Below are positions 44,098-51,963 of a DNA stretch of 64,000 nt, one piece after another; the stretch's first letter is position 1; each line of letters starts with the position of its first letter. The stretch covers positions 434,001-498,000 of the forward strand of contig NZ_QAOH01000001.1 in NCBI RefSeq assembly GCF_003050785.1, in the 5' to 3' direction. The notes under the pieces were generated by a model, which was not told where the DNA came from, did not search any database, and was given only the letters and a program-made list of their open reading frames with translations. Made by a program: the position numbers and the translations under genes. Source of the stretch: Celeribacter persicus (GTDB taxonomy: Bacteria > Pseudomonadota > Alphaproteobacteria > Rhodobacterales > Rhodobacteraceae).

Positions 44098-44868
44098 ATG
44101 CCGTTTCAGAAAGTCCATGCCGAAAAGCTCAGCGCCTCTGTCGTGCGGCAGATCGAACTTCTGATTCTGCGCGGCATCCTGCGCCCCGGCGAGCGCCTTC
44201 CGGCGGAGCGCGATCTGGCCGAACGGCTCGGCGTCTCCCGCCCCTCTCTGCGTGAAGCCATCGCGGAACTCTCCACCAAGGGGCTGGTCGAGACGCGAGC
44301 CAATGCCGGGGTATTCGTGGCAGATGTGCTCGGCTCCGCCTTCTCTCCTGCGTTGGTGAACCTGTTTGCGACCCATGACGAGGCGGTGTTCGATTACGTC
44401 GCTTTCCGCCGCGACATGGAGGGGCTCGCCGCCGAACGGGCCGCCAAGATGGCCTCCGACACCGATCTCAAGGTGATCGACACGATCTTTCGCAAGATGG
44501 AAGCGACCCACCCGAAACGCAATCCCTCCGAAGAGGCCCGCCTCGACGCCGAGTTTCACCTCGCCATCATCGAAGCCTCGCATAACGTGATCATGCTACA
44601 CATGATGCGTTCGATGTTCGACCTGCTGCGCGAAGGCGTGTTCTACAACCGCTCCGTGATGTTCAAGCAACGCACCAACCGCGCCCAGCTTCTCGACCAG
44701 CACCGTGCGATCAACGACGCACTACAGGCGCGCGACTCCGAGGCCGCCCGTGTCGCTGTAACCCGGCACCTCAACTATGTCGAAGCGGCGCTTAAGGATC
44801 AGCAGAAGTTCGAGCATAACGAAGAGGTGGCCCGGCTGCGATATGCGCATGAGGCAGCCCGGAGTTAG
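44098..44868 (+). CDS. FadR-subfamily GntR transcriptional regulator
   Basis: A 256-residue protein with N-terminal winged HTH (KLSASVVRQIELLILRGILRPGERLPAERDLAERLGVSRPSLREAIAELSTKGLVETRANAGVFV, about 9-75). The C-terminal all-helical FCD ligand domain (about 95-235) carries a metal-site pattern (FRRDMEGLAAERAA, EARLDAEFHLAIIEASHN, HRAINDALQARD). This group controls organic-acid genes such as glc, lld or pdh. No such gene is adjacent. A palindrome over its own -10 box suggests autorepression. Confidence 0.92.
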   Translation: MPFQKVHAEKLSASVVRQIELLILRGILRPGERLPAERDLAERLGVSRPSLREAIAELSTKGLVETRANAGVFVADVLGSAFSPALVNLFATHDEAVFDYVAFRRDMEGLAAERAAKMASDTDLKVIDTIFRKMEATHPKRNPSEEARLDAEFHLAIIEASHNVIMLHMMRSMFDLLREGVFYNRSVMFKQRTNRAQLLDQHRAINDALQARDSEAARVAVTRHLNYVEAALKDQQKFEHNEEVARLRYAHEAARS

Positions 44869-45048
44869 AGTGGCAACGCGTCACCTCAGAATGGCGTTCA
44901 GAACTGGACAAGCAGGGTAAAATACTCCGCAAACAAGTCCTAGAATATATAAATTTCTCTATATTGTTGTTTTGAAAGAGATTTCATAGGCCAGAAAGGA
45001 GTTTGAAGCACCACTGCATCCAGTTGACATCCCATTGGAGCCATATTG

Positions 45049-45303
45049 ATGAAACCTCTTGGAGAAATTCCTAGTCCGCTTTCTCCGCGTCAGACACAGA
45101 TTCTGTCCCTTTTGGCCCAAGGTTACCGATTGGGTGAAATTGCACAAAGATTGGGTATCAGCGATTCCGCCGTCAATCTCTATCTCTCCAATACAAAACA
45201 AAAACTCGGCCTGAAAACGAAAGAACACTGCCTTGCTTTGGCCGTCCGCAATGGTTGGCTAAGCAAAAATGGCGCCACTCTCAAGTCCGACCAGCCTCAC
45301 TGA
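45049..45303 (+). CDS. Stand-alone LuxR/GerE-type DNA-binding protein
   Basis: An 84-residue protein consisting almost only of a GerE helix-turn-helix: SPRQTQILSLLAQGYRLGEIAQRLGISDSAVNLYLSNTKQKLGLKTKEHCLALAVRNGWL. There is no receiver or autoinducer domain. It could be a small activator or a dominant partner of another LuxR protein. The ATG at 45049 follows GGAG by 9 bases; a TTG one codon earlier is possible. The region is more AT-rich than its neighbours. A 63-residue membrane protein follows after 44 bp on the same strand. Confidence 0.8.
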   Translation: MKPLGEIPSPLSPRQTQILSLLAQGYRLGEIAQRLGISDSAVNLYLSNTKQKLGLKTKEHCLALAVRNGWLSKNGATLKSDQPH

Positions 45304-45347
45304 GCCGTGGGTTACTCGACCAACCCGAAGAGAGGCAGCAGCATCCA

Positions 45348-45539
45348 ATGATACTCGTTCTTGGTTATTTTTCCCTGATGGCGGCCATTTTTGGTGCTCT
45401 GTTGAGCTACGCGTATTTCTTTTATGCGAAAAACGCCCTGCTCAATCGCTTGCAACTTGGCACCCTCGCTTTCTTGGCGGCTTTGTTTATCGCTTTGAGT
45501 TTATACTTTGGAAAGTTGATGCTTACGGTATCTCAGTAA
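45348..45539 (+). CDS. Small two-span membrane protein
   Basis: A 63-residue protein, almost entirely hydrophobic, with segments at about 4-25 (LGYFSLMAAIFGALLSYAYFF) and 36-58 (LGTLAFLAALFIALSLYFGKL) joined by YAKNALLNRLQ. It carries no recognised domain. I chose the ATG at 45348, 12 bases after AGAGG, rather than the open frame back to 45255, which overlaps the LuxR-type gene. It could be a partner or target of that regulator; there is no direct evidence. Confidence 0.6.
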   Translation: MILVLGYFSLMAAIFGALLSYAYFFYAKNALLNRLQLGTLAFLAALFIALSLYFGKLMLTVSQ

Positions 45540-45540
45540 A

Positions 45541-45572
45541 TAAAAAGCCCCGCCTGAAGCGGAGCTTTGTAA
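45541..45572 (+). terminator. Imperfect hairpin between convergent genes
   Basis: AAAGCCCCGC-CTGAA-GCGGAGCTTT, one mismatch pair in a 10 bp stem. It may end both the small membrane-protein transcript and the ATP synthase operon. Confidence 0.55.
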
Positions 45573-45599
45573 TCAGGGTCGGTCCGGTCAGGAAACCGA

Positions 45600-46172
45600 T
45601 CAATGCAGTTTCGCGGTCACTTCGTCGATTGACGCGTCGATCAGGGCGTTGGCCTCAGTGGCACCCATGTTTTTCGCGATGACATCAGAAGCAGCGGCCA
45701 CGGCAACCGAGATTGCGGTATCGCGCACTTCGCGCACGGCAGCGGCTTCAGCGGCGTCGATCTGCTCCTCAGCCGCAGCAAGACGACGAGCGATGGAAGC
45801 TTTCAGGTCCTCTTTCGCTTTTTCGGCGGCGGCTTCGGCATCTTTCCTGGCCTGAGCGACGATAGCATCGGCCTGCTCCTGCACTTCGCGCTGTTTGCGC
45901 TCGTAGGAGGCAAGGATCGACTGGGCCTCTTCGCGCAGCGCGCGGGCTTCATCGAGCTCGGATTTGATACCTGCGGCGCGCTGATCGAGCATCCCGCCGA
46001 TCATCGACGGAACTTTTTTCCAGACCAGAATTCCGACAAACACGAGAAAGCCCAGAAGGACGATCAGGTTGGTGTTCGAAAGCGTCCAGAAATGGCCCGA
46101 GAACGGGTTGGAGCTTGCAGCAAGCGCCGGGGTGGCGGCGGTGAGGGCAATGAGGAGAGAAAGTTTTTTCAT
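45600..46172 (-). CDS. atpF: ATP synthase F0 subunit b
   Basis: A 190-residue peripheral-stalk subunit. The N-terminus is hydrophobic and signal-like (MKKLSLLIALTAATPALA), followed by a membrane helix about 32-50 (TNLIVLLGFLVFVGILVW) and a long Ala/Glu/Lys-rich coiled coil (about 60-170). It pairs with b' as in other photosynthetic-type alphaproteobacteria. It starts 4 bp after atpF' ends, so it is translationally linked and last in the F0 operon. The F1 genes are not in the window. Confidence 0.93.
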   Translation of the reverse strand: MKKLSLLIALTAATPALAASSNPFSGHFWTLSNTNLIVLLGFLVFVGILVWKKVPSMIGGMLDQRAAGIKSELDEARALREEAQSILASYERKQREVQEQADAIVAQARKDAEAAAEKAKEDLKASIARRLAAAEEQIDAAEAAAVREVRDTAISVAVAAASDVIAKNMGATEANALIDASIDEVTAKLH

Positions 46173-46176
46173 GTCC

Positions 46177-46722
46177 TTAGCCTTTCATCCGCGCGGTGAC
46201 AGCCGCAGTGACAGAGCGCGCGTCGGCGGTGGTGCCAAGCGCAGCCACGAGTTCCTTGGCGGTCTCTTTGGCGACTTCTTTCACGCTGTCCATCGCACCG
46301 GCACGGATCTCGTCAATCGCTTTCGCCGACTCGGCGGCCTTGGCGGAGATTTCCGCATCGGCTTTCGCGGTGGCGGCGTCGAGATCGGCCTGAATGGCGG
46401 CGCGGGTCTCGTTCGCGATCTGTTGTGCCTGGGCTTTCGCCTCAGCGAGCGCGGCGTTGTAGGCTTCTTCGGCCTCTTTCGCCTTGAGCTTGAGCTCTTC
46501 GGCGGCGGCAATGTCGTTCATGATCGTGCCGGAGCGTTCTGCCAGCACCGCGGAGATGCGCGGCAGGGCGATCTTGGACAGCACGAAATAGATCACGACG
46601 AGCGTGACCAGAAGCCAGAAAATCTGGTTGGGGAAGGTTGCGAAGTCGAGCTGCGGCATGCCTGCCTCAGCAGCGCCATGTGCGGCGTCTACGACCTCTG
46701 CCCCATGCGTCTGAGTTGCCAT
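46177..46722 (-). CDS. atpF': ATP synthase F0 subunit b'
   Basis: The 181-residue second b-type subunit has a membrane helix at about 27-48 ([25 protein letters not shown]) and a long charged coiled coil. The [37 protein letters not shown] segment is typical of b' (AtpX/AtpF2). It lacks the signal-like N-terminus of b. A GGAG site precedes the ATG. The gap of 165 bp to atpE upstream is unusually large and holds an 83 bp palindrome and a second hairpin. Confidence 0.93.
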   Translation of the reverse strand: MATQTHGAEVVDAAHGAAEAGMPQLDFATFPNQIFWLLVTLVVIYFVLSKIALPRISAVLAERSGTIMNDIAAAEELKLKAKEAEEAYNAALAEAKAQAQQIANETRAAIQADLDAATAKADAEISAKAAESAKAIDEIRAGAMDSVKEVAKETAKELVAALGTTADARSVTAAVTARMKG

Positions 46723-46746
46723 CTTATTCTCCTGATTCTGACCTGT

Positions 46747-46764
46747 TCTCCCGGTGCCGGGAGA
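46747..46764 (-). repeat. Hairpin TCTCCCGG-TG-CCGGGAGA in the atpE-atpF' spacer
   Basis: Perfect inverted repeat with 8 bp arms, lying between the large palindrome and the atpF' ribosome-binding site. It has no T-run, so it is not a classical terminator; it may protect or process the operon mRNA. Confidence 0.6.
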
Positions 46765-46782
46765 GACCCCTGATATTACGCG

Positions 46783-46865
46783 AGGGTGGGTCTGCCTTCA
46801 GTGCTCGCAATGCCCGAGTCGAAAATCATTCGATTTTCTAAGCATTGCTCACGCAGACCCACCCT
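46783..46865. repeat. 83 bp nested palindrome between atpE and atpF'
   Basis: The outer arms AGGGTGGGTCTGC (46783-46795) and GCAGACCCACCCT (46853-46865) are perfect. Within them GTG/CAC, GCAATGC/GCATTGC and GAAAATC/GATTTTC form successive inner pairs around a 4-base centre. The structure looks like a miniature palindromic mobile or REP-like element rather than a terminator (no T-run). It starts 22 bp after the atpE stop. Whether it recurs in the genome cannot be seen here. Confidence 0.8.
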
Positions 46866-46887
46866 GCCGTAAGGATGGAGCGTCGGA

Positions 46888-47124
46888 TCAGACGGCGAAC
46901 ATCAGCAGAAGTGCGACGAGGAACGAGAAGATCCCCAGAGCTTCCGCGAAGGCCATGCCGATGAAGAGGGTCGCGGTTTGCGACGCAGCGGCGGACGGGT
47001 TGCGCAGAGCGCCGGAGAGGTAGTTGCCGGCAACGTTACCCACACCCATGGCGGCGCCGCCCATACCGATGGCGGTCAGACCAACACCGATGTATTTGCC
47101 GAGTTCTGCGATATTGCCTTCCAT
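46888..47124 (-). CDS. atpE: ATP synthase F0 subunit c (proteolipid)
   Basis: A 78-residue ring subunit with two membrane helices (about 10-32 and 52-76), a polar loop ALRNPSA, and the ion-binding carboxylate Glu61 in [15 protein letters not shown] see no sodium-binding ligand set, so protons are the likely coupling ion. It lies between atpB (57 bp upstream) and the palindrome-bearing spacer downstream. This spacer could help keep c-subunit mRNA abundant, because about ten copies are needed per complex. Confidence 0.97.
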   Translation of the reverse strand: MEGNIAELGKYIGVGLTAIGMGGAAMGVGNVAGNYLSGALRNPSAAASQTATLFIGMAFAEALGIFSFLVALLLMFAV

Positions 47125-47181
47125 TGTGATATCTCCTTACGTTGGAATTGGCTGGATAGAGTTCGGACCATGCCCGCAGTC

Positions 47182-47943
47182 TTAGTGGACCGGGTGCAGC
47201 GCGTCTTTCAGATAGACGCAGGTCAGAATGGTGAACACGTAGGCCTGAATGAAGGCCACGAGGATTTCGAGACCATACATGGCGGTGATCGCCAGGATGG
47301 AAACCGGGGAGATCGCGGCGATGGCGGCAAAGCCTGCGAAAACCTTAATCACGGCGTGACCGGCCATCATGTTCCCCGCAAGACGGATGGAGTGGCTGAC
47401 GGGACGCACGAAGTAGGAGATCAGCTCGATCACAGCGAGAAGCGGGCGCACGGCCATCGGCGCGGAGCTGACCCAGAAGAGGGCGAGAAATTTGGAGCCG
47501 TTCTTCACGAACCCGAGCACGGTCACGAAGAGGAACACCAGAACCGCGAGCACACCGGTGACAGCGATGTGCGAGGTGGTGGTGAAGGACAGCGGCAGAA
47601 GGCCCAACATGTTCGAGAAGACGATAAAGATGAACAGCGTCATCACATAGGGGAAGTATTTCACGGCATCCTTGCCGGTCACTTCCTCAAGCATCTTGTA
47701 GACGAAACCGTAGGTCAGTTCGGCGATAGACTGCCCTTTGGAGGGCACGACCGCACGGCCACGGGAGCCGACGACCAGAAGCAGGATCACACCGACGACG
47801 GCAATCGCCATCCACAGCGTCACGTTGGTGATCGTGTACCAATGCACCGGACCATCGCCGAAAAGCGGCGTGACCTTGAACTGGTCCATCGGGTGGAAAA
47901 CAAGGCTGCTCTCGGAACCATGCGCTTCAGTCGCCACGTTCAA
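47182..47943 (-). CDS. atpB: ATP synthase F0 subunit a
   Basis: A 253-residue membrane protein forming the proton half-channels. The essential Arg lies in [23 protein letters not shown] (near residue 187), and the C-terminal helix [21 protein letters not shown] is typical. About five to six membrane segments are evident. It overlaps atpI by 4 bases, so the two are translationally coupled. The length and motifs are normal. Confidence 0.97.
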   Translation of the reverse strand: MNVATEAHGSESSLVFHPMDQFKVTPLFGDGPVHWYTITNVTLWMAIAVVGVILLLVVGSRGRAVVPSKGQSIAELTYGFVYKMLEEVTGKDAVKYFPYVMTLFIFIVFSNMLGLLPLSFTTTSHIAVTGVLAVLVFLFVTVLGFVKNGSKFLALFWVSSAPMAVRPLLAVIELISYFVRPVSHSIRLAGNMMAGHAVIKVFAGFAAIAAISPVSILAITAMYGLEILVAFIQAYVFTILTCVYLKDALHPVH

Positions 47944-48305
47944 TCCCTCTCATCACGTGCGGGCGTCCCCGCGTTGTCGTCTTCGGTCGCGCCGTTTGCG
48001 GCTTTGACCTGTTCTTTCTCGATCTCTTTCGCCGTCCGCATCATCGTCTTGACGCCGGCCGCGAGACCAAATCCGATAAACAGCATGAGGAAGATCGGGG
48101 ATGTCCCCAAGAGCCTGTCCAGGCCGAACCCCATGCCGAAGCCAATCAACAGACCAGCCACAAGTTCCGTCACCATCCGCCAAGCCATGTTGGCCTGAGA
48201 AAAGTGCTCTTCGCCGCGGGAGGTTTTCGGCTTTTGCGCCTCTTTCGCCTTCGCAAGCCGCTCTTCCAAAGCGCGCAGACGCTCAGGATCATGCGGGTCG
48301 GTCAT
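47940..48305 (-). CDS. atpI: AtpI-like protein (F0F1 assembly factor)
   Basis: A 121-residue protein with a charged N-terminus (about 1-40, [17 protein letters not shown]) and two membrane helices (about 45-68 and 72-92; [39 protein letters not shown]), matching the AtpI/F0F1-ATPase-subunit family. AtpI is thought to help c-ring assembly or Mg uptake. It is first in the F0 operon, with a good promoter 30-60 bp upstream, and overlaps atpB by 4 bases. Confidence 0.9.
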   Translation of the reverse strand: MTDPHDPERLRALEERLAKAKEAQKPKTSRGEEHFSQANMAWRMVTELVAGLLIGFGMGFGLDRLLGTSPIFLMLFIGFGLAAGVKTMMRTAKEIEKEQVKAANGATEDDNAGTPARDERD

Positions 48306-48335
48306 GGCGAAAGCCCCCCTCGGTCACTTGCGGGC

Positions 48336-48364
48336 AAGCTATGCGGGGGGGGATTGAGAGTCAA
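48336..48364 (-). promoter_or_regulatory. Candidate sigma-70 promoter of the atpI-B-E-F'-F operon
   Basis: On the minus strand TTGACT (48359-48364) and TAGCTT (48336-48341) are separated by exactly 17 bp, which include an eight-C run. The -10 ends 31 bp before the atpI start codon. Confidence 0.55.
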
Positions 48365-48410
48365 CGCGGAATTGGCCCTTTCAAAAGCGGAATAAAGTCA
48401 TGATTTTATT

Positions 48411-48434
48411 GAGTATTTAAACCAAGAAGAAAAC
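48411..48434 (+). repeat. GAGTATTT dispersed motif, copy 6
   Basis: GAGTATTTAAACCAAGAAGA then AAAC, in the divergent atpI/arsR region. No hairpin precedes this copy. Confidence 0.6.
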
Positions 48435-48487
48435 ACGAACGAAGCACAAATAGCGCCGTTAGCGCAAAAGGCTCGCGTTTTCGTTAT

Positions 48488-48503
48488 TCAACCAAATGGT
48501 TGA
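48488..48503 (+). promoter_or_regulatory. Palindrome TCAACCA-AA-TGGTTGA, probable ArsR operator
   Basis: Perfect 7 bp arms with a 2-base centre, 33 bp before the ArsR start codon. Typical in form for autoregulation by SdpR-like ArsR proteins. Confidence 0.6.
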
Positions 48504-48535
48504 CCAAAGCGGCGCGCGCGCCTATCGGCAAAGAC

Positions 48536-48883
48536 ATGACACATGATCTCGATCTCATCTTCGCAGCGCTCGGCGACCCGACCCGTCGGGCCATCCTGTC
48601 GATGCTGTTGGAGGATGACATGGCGGTCACCGATGTGGCCGATCCTTTCGAGATGTCCTTGGCGGCGGTGTCCAAGCACCTGACCATCCTGACCCGTGCG
48701 GGCCTCATCGCGCAGGAGAAACGCGGGCGGGTGAAATGGTGCAAGCTCGAACCCGACGCGATGCGTGCGGCCTCGGTCTGGATGCAGAGCTTCGGACAGT
48801 TCGACGAGATCGACCTCGACGGCTTGGAACGGTTTCTGGAACGCGAATTGTCCGACACAGATGAACCGCTTGCGACCTCTTAA
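48536..48883 (+). CDS. ArsR-family transcriptional regulator (SdpR-like)
   Basis: A 115-residue winged-helix regulator: DLIFAALGDPTRRAILSMLLEDDMAVTDVADPFEMSLAAVSKHLTILTRAGLIAQEKRGRVKWCKLEPDAM. It lacks the ELCVCD-type metal-binding Cys motif, so it is probably not a metal sensor. The ATG at 48536 is preferred because the conserved sequence begins there; the frame runs back to a start at 48500 that overlaps the operator. ArsR proteins of this kind are often followed by an SRPBCC (AHSA1) gene. Here none follows; its stop codon overlaps that of the convergent YoaP-like gene. Confidence 0.9.
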   Translation: MTHDLDLIFAALGDPTRRAILSMLLEDDMAVTDVADPFEMSLAAVSKHLTILTRAGLIAQEKRGRVKWCKLEPDAMRAASVWMQSFGQFDEIDLDGLERFLERELSDTDEPLATS

Positions 48884-49671
48884 CCAGAAACCGCCTTTTC
48901 TCCAGCCTTTTCGAGAATTTTATCAAACCGGCTGTCCATGCAGACGCTCAGGTCTGTTGTGACGAAACGGTCGTCTACAAACAGGCTGAAAATCGTTGCG
49001 GGCGTCGGCGCAGTCCGCGCCTTCTCAAGACTATCCAGTTTGACAATCCTCGGCGTCAATCCGCGTTTCTCACATGTCTGCATAAGTGAGCTGTGGATGT
49101 GGAACTCCGTGAAAGGACAGCGGTTCGAATAAAAGACCGTCATCCCCTTCGTGTCGGGAGAAAGCCCTGCCTTCGCACTATCGGCAAACAGCGGAGCTGC
49201 GACCGTCCTGCCGCCCCCAACTTCCAGCGCCAAAAGGCTGAACCCGTTCTCCAATTCATCGACTTCACGAAACCCCTGCTTCAAAAGCCATTTTCCATCG
49301 CTCTGAAAATGCATTTTCTTCTTGCCGACCACCGCGACCATACCGGCCAGCCCCTGTTGTCGGGCATCCTCAAGCCCGGCCTGCAAAAGGGCTTTGCCGT
49401 ACCCCTGTTGCTTGAACTTTCCGGAGACCCAGAAACACCCCATGACCATCCATTCGGGGGCCAGAACGGGCTGCCAGCATTCTGCGCCCGGACCGTATTC
49501 GAGAAAGACCTTGCCGCGCTCATCCAGCCGCGTGAAGCGATATCCTCGCTCATATTCCTGTGCCAGCCACTGTTTCTTGGCCGCGTAACCTTCCACGCAT
49601 TTCTTGTCAGAAATCGCACAGCAGATATGTTCGTTCGGTAGGGTCTCGGGCGTGAGTGTGACAAGGGGCAT
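48880..49671 (-). CDS. GNAT acetyltransferase with YoaP-type C-terminal domain
   Basis: A 263-residue two-part protein. The N-terminal GNAT domain (about 1-150) contains WVSGKFKQQGYGKALLQAGLEDARQQGLAGM (acetyl-CoA loop Q/R-x-x-G-x-G/A). The C-terminal part (about 170-260; KGMTVFYSNRCPFTEFHIHSSLMQTCEKRGL, then ATIFSLFVDDRFVTTDL) looks like the YoaP-like/thioredoxin-fold domain with a single Cys in SNRCPF. Early Cys residues (EHICCAISDKKC) are notable. ATG at 49671 follows GGAG by 6 bases. Substrate unknown. Confidence 0.8.
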   Translation of the reverse strand: MPLVTLTPETLPNEHICCAISDKKCVEGYAAKKQWLAQEYERGYRFTRLDERGKVFLEYGPGAECWQPVLAPEWMVMGCFWVSGKFKQQGYGKALLQAGLEDARQQGLAGMVAVVGKKKMHFQSDGKWLLKQGFREVDELENGFSLLALEVGGGRTVAAPLFADSAKAGLSPDTKGMTVFYSNRCPFTEFHIHSSLMQTCEKRGLTPRIVKLDSLEKARTAPTPATIFSLFVDDRFVTTDLSVCMDSRFDKILEKAGEKAVSG

Positions 49672-49862
49672 GTCCGGCTCCGTCGACATGGAATGCGACC
49701 AAGGGTACAGCACATTGTCGGCACAAGCAGCCATGACCCCGATCAAAGCGGATTGCTTCATCTCACCCCACAAGACAAACTCCGAAAAAGAAAACACGCG
49801 AAGCCTTGACGGCCCGCGCGCTTTACTCTGTGTCGGCATCAGGGTCGGCTGCACCGCTCCGT

Positions 49863-49931
49863 TCAGAAAACAAAGCTCAGAATGGCACCGACAACGACGA
49901 CAAGACCGACGAGATAGATGATGGAATGCAT
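49863..49931 (-). CDS. 22-residue single-span membrane peptide
   Basis: A very short gene between the YoaP-like and DMT genes. GGGAGAG lies 5 bases before ATG, and the translation MHSIIYLVGLVVVVGAILSF is followed by VF and a stop. It is almost wholly hydrophobic, enough for one membrane helix. Single-span peptides with the pattern IIYLVGLVVVV are, from memory, common in Rhodobacteraceae. The ribosome-binding site, ideal length and composition make it likely real, although the function is unknown. Confidence 0.65.
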   Translation of the reverse strand: MHSIIYLVGLVVVVGAILSFVF

Positions 49932-49991
49932 TGTTTCTCTCCCATGTTTTGCGTTGAAAAGACAACGCGCAAAACCCGGGAAAGGTTCCGT

Positions 49992-50891
49992 TCAGGTTTC
50001 GTGCTTGAGCAGAAGATAGAGCGCCAGAATGGTCAGGCCGATGCCGCCAAATACCAGAACAGGCGGGGTGCCGTGCCCCAGAGCGATCTCCCAGACGATC
50101 ACCCAGGATGGCACGAGATAGGTGTAAGCCATAACCTTGGCCGCCGCGAGCCGCACGGAGGCATAGGCCAGAAGCGTCGCCGTCGTGGTGGTGGCGAAGA
50201 CCGTGATATAGCCCAGCGCAATCCAGACGATGGCTGGAAGATGTGCCCAGTCGGTCGCCAGTACGTCTTTCCAGCCGACGAGCAGAATGACGAGAGAGGC
50301 AGAGGACAGCACAAAGAAGGTGAAGACCAGCGTGCGCTCGCCCCGGTGCAGGCGCGGCACCAGCGGGGTATAGATCGCATGCGCCACGACACCGATGAAA
50401 TAAAGCGCCTCACCACGCCCGACATGGAAGGCCAGAAGCGCATGGATGTCGGCGCGGAAGATCACCCAAAGCGCGCCCGCCGCCCCAATCGCAAGTGCGA
50501 TGGCGATGCGGCGTGTGGTGATCTGGCGCATGATCAGATAGCCGAACCCTGCCGCCAGAAGCGGAGTAAGGGTGAAAACGGCGGAGGCCGACACCGGCTC
50601 CGCGGTTTTCAGGCCAACGAACATCATCACGAAGTAAAGCGCAAAGATGCCGCCGAGCACGAGATACCGCCAGGGCTGACGCGCCGCCTCGCGCGGAATG
50701 CCTCCCGTGGCCATGGCCATGATGCCGACAAAGATCGCGGCAGCCACGAAGCGTACCCCATTCAGCGCCAGCGGCGTGATCTCATTGGCCGCCATGGAAC
50801 CCAGAGAAAACGACCCGGCCACCAGACAGGAAAAGGTGAGCATGGCCAGATGGCCATTGCGGCGGTCATTGGCGGTTGCGTTATGCGGCAC
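49992..50891 (-). CDS. EamA/DMT-superfamily transporter
   Basis: A 299-residue inner-membrane protein with ten predicted helices in two EamA repeats (about 15-140 and 155-295). Recognisable pieces are SLGSMAANEITPLALNGVRF, LYFVMMFVGLKTAEPVSASAVFTLTPLL and LLAYASVRLAAAKVMAYTYLVPSW. It probably exports a small metabolite or amino acid. I chose the GTG at 50891 (MPHNATANDRR form, AAGAG 8 bases upstream); a longer frame reaches 50978. A LysR-type regulator gene lies 102 bp upstream on the same strand and may control it. Confidence 0.85.
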   Translation of the reverse strand: MPHNATANDRRNGHLAMLTFSCLVAGSFSLGSMAANEITPLALNGVRFVAAAIFVGIMAMATGGIPREAARQPWRYLVLGGIFALYFVMMFVGLKTAEPVSASAVFTLTPLLAAGFGYLIMRQITTRRIAIALAIGAAGALWVIFRADIHALLAFHVGRGEALYFIGVVAHAIYTPLVPRLHRGERTLVFTFFVLSSASLVILLVGWKDVLATDWAHLPAIVWIALGYITVFATTTTATLLAYASVRLAAAKVMAYTYLVPSWVIVWEIALGHGTPPVLVFGGIGLTILALYLLLKHET

Positions 50892-50993
50892 GGGAAAACT
50901 CTTTTGAAAACGCTGTGGATCAGGCTCCCATAACGCCCGGCATGGCGAAGGTCCATTGCGAGCATCCGCACAGGACAAAATCGTTTTCGCGGC

Positions 50994-51896
50994 TTACCCC
51001 ACGCGTGAACAGGGCCATTCCTTAGCCCGTGCCTTGAGGAAGGTCAGAAACGCCTGCACCTTCGGCGTACGGTGCAGGTCGACATGGGTGACGATCCAGT
51101 TCTGACTGTCCCAGTCCGGGCTGGTGGGCAGCACCTCCACCAGATCGTCGCGCTGCTGGGCTTGCCAGGTCGGCAGGAAGCCCGCACCGGCCCCGGCATA
51201 GATCGCCTCGGTCATCACCTCGATATCGGAGGTGCGGAAGGCGAGCCGGTCGGCGGGCACATGTTCGTTGATCCAGACCATAAAAGGTGCGCGGGAGTTC
51301 GGATCGTCGAGCGAGACAAAGCGCAACTCCTGCGCCAGAGCCTCTCCCGTCGCCTGCGGCAAGCCGTAGCGTTCGACATAGGCCTTGTGGACGTAAAGCG
51401 CATAGGCCTGACGGTGGAAAGGCTGCACCACATTGTCGGGTTCCTGCGGCGGGCGCCCGGCACGGATCGCCACATGGGCTTCGCCATATTCGAGCCGGAA
51501 CAGCCGCTCGCCAGTCAGATAGCGCACGTTGAGGCCGGGATGTTCGAGCTGGAACTCGGAGAGCACCGGCACCAGAAGCGCCCCCATCCCCGGAAGGGAG
51601 GTCACGACTAGCTCGCCTGCCACCTCCTCACCCCGGCCTTTGATCCGGGAGACGAGTTGGGAGAGCTGATCATCGGTGGTCTGCGCGACCTTGAGAAGGT
51701 CCATCCCCGCCTCGGTCGGCGTATAGCCGCGGGCATGGCGCTGAAACAGTTTGACGCCAAGGCGCTGCTCCAGACTGTCGATATGGCGGATCACCGTGGC
51801 ATGGTGCACACCGAGTTCCTGCGCGGCTCCGGATACGGTGCCCATTTTCGCGACCTGAAAGGCGGTGCGGAATTCATCCCAGTTTTCAACGGACAT
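50994..51896 (-). CDS. LysR-family transcriptional regulator
   Basis: A 300-residue regulator with N-terminal HTH (NWDEFRTAFQVAKMGTVSGAAQELGVHHATVIRHIDSLEQRLGVKLFQRHARGYTPTEAG, about 4-65) and a type-2 periplasmic-binding ligand domain (about 90-290). The YALYVHKAYVERYG and GAGAGFLPTWQA segments are typical. The ATG at 51896 (MSVENWDEF) is the likely start, although the frame extends 14 codons upstream. It is placed tandemly before the DMT gene rather than divergently. The effector is unknown. Confidence 0.9.
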   Translation of the reverse strand: MSVENWDEFRTAFQVAKMGTVSGAAQELGVHHATVIRHIDSLEQRLGVKLFQRHARGYTPTEAGMDLLKVAQTTDDQLSQLVSRIKGRGEEVAGELVVTSLPGMGALLVPVLSEFQLEHPGLNVRYLTGERLFRLEYGEAHVAIRAGRPPQEPDNVVQPFHRQAYALYVHKAYVERYGLPQATGEALAQELRFVSLDDPNSRAPFMVWINEHVPADRLAFRTSDIEVMTEAIYAGAGAGFLPTWQAQQRDDLVEVLPTSPDWDSQNWIVTHVDLHRTPKVQAFLTFLKARAKEWPCSRVG

Positions 51897-51963
51897 CTCT
51901 GGCCTCATGTGCGGAGAGGAACGGTTCTCCGCAATCATCCAGATGTCTGTTCAGAATTACAAG

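Noticed and set aside
46783-46865. Terminator between atpE and atpF'
   Set aside because: The palindrome has no following T-run on either strand, and termination here would cut off essential b subunits.
46978-48198. Plus-strand open frame (406 codons) across atpE, atpB and atpI
   Set aside because: Three certain ATP synthase genes lie on the other strand.
49806-50933. Plus-strand open frame (375 codons) opposite the DMT gene
   Set aside because: Shadow frame, highly charged, no motif; the DMT protein is clear on the minus strand.
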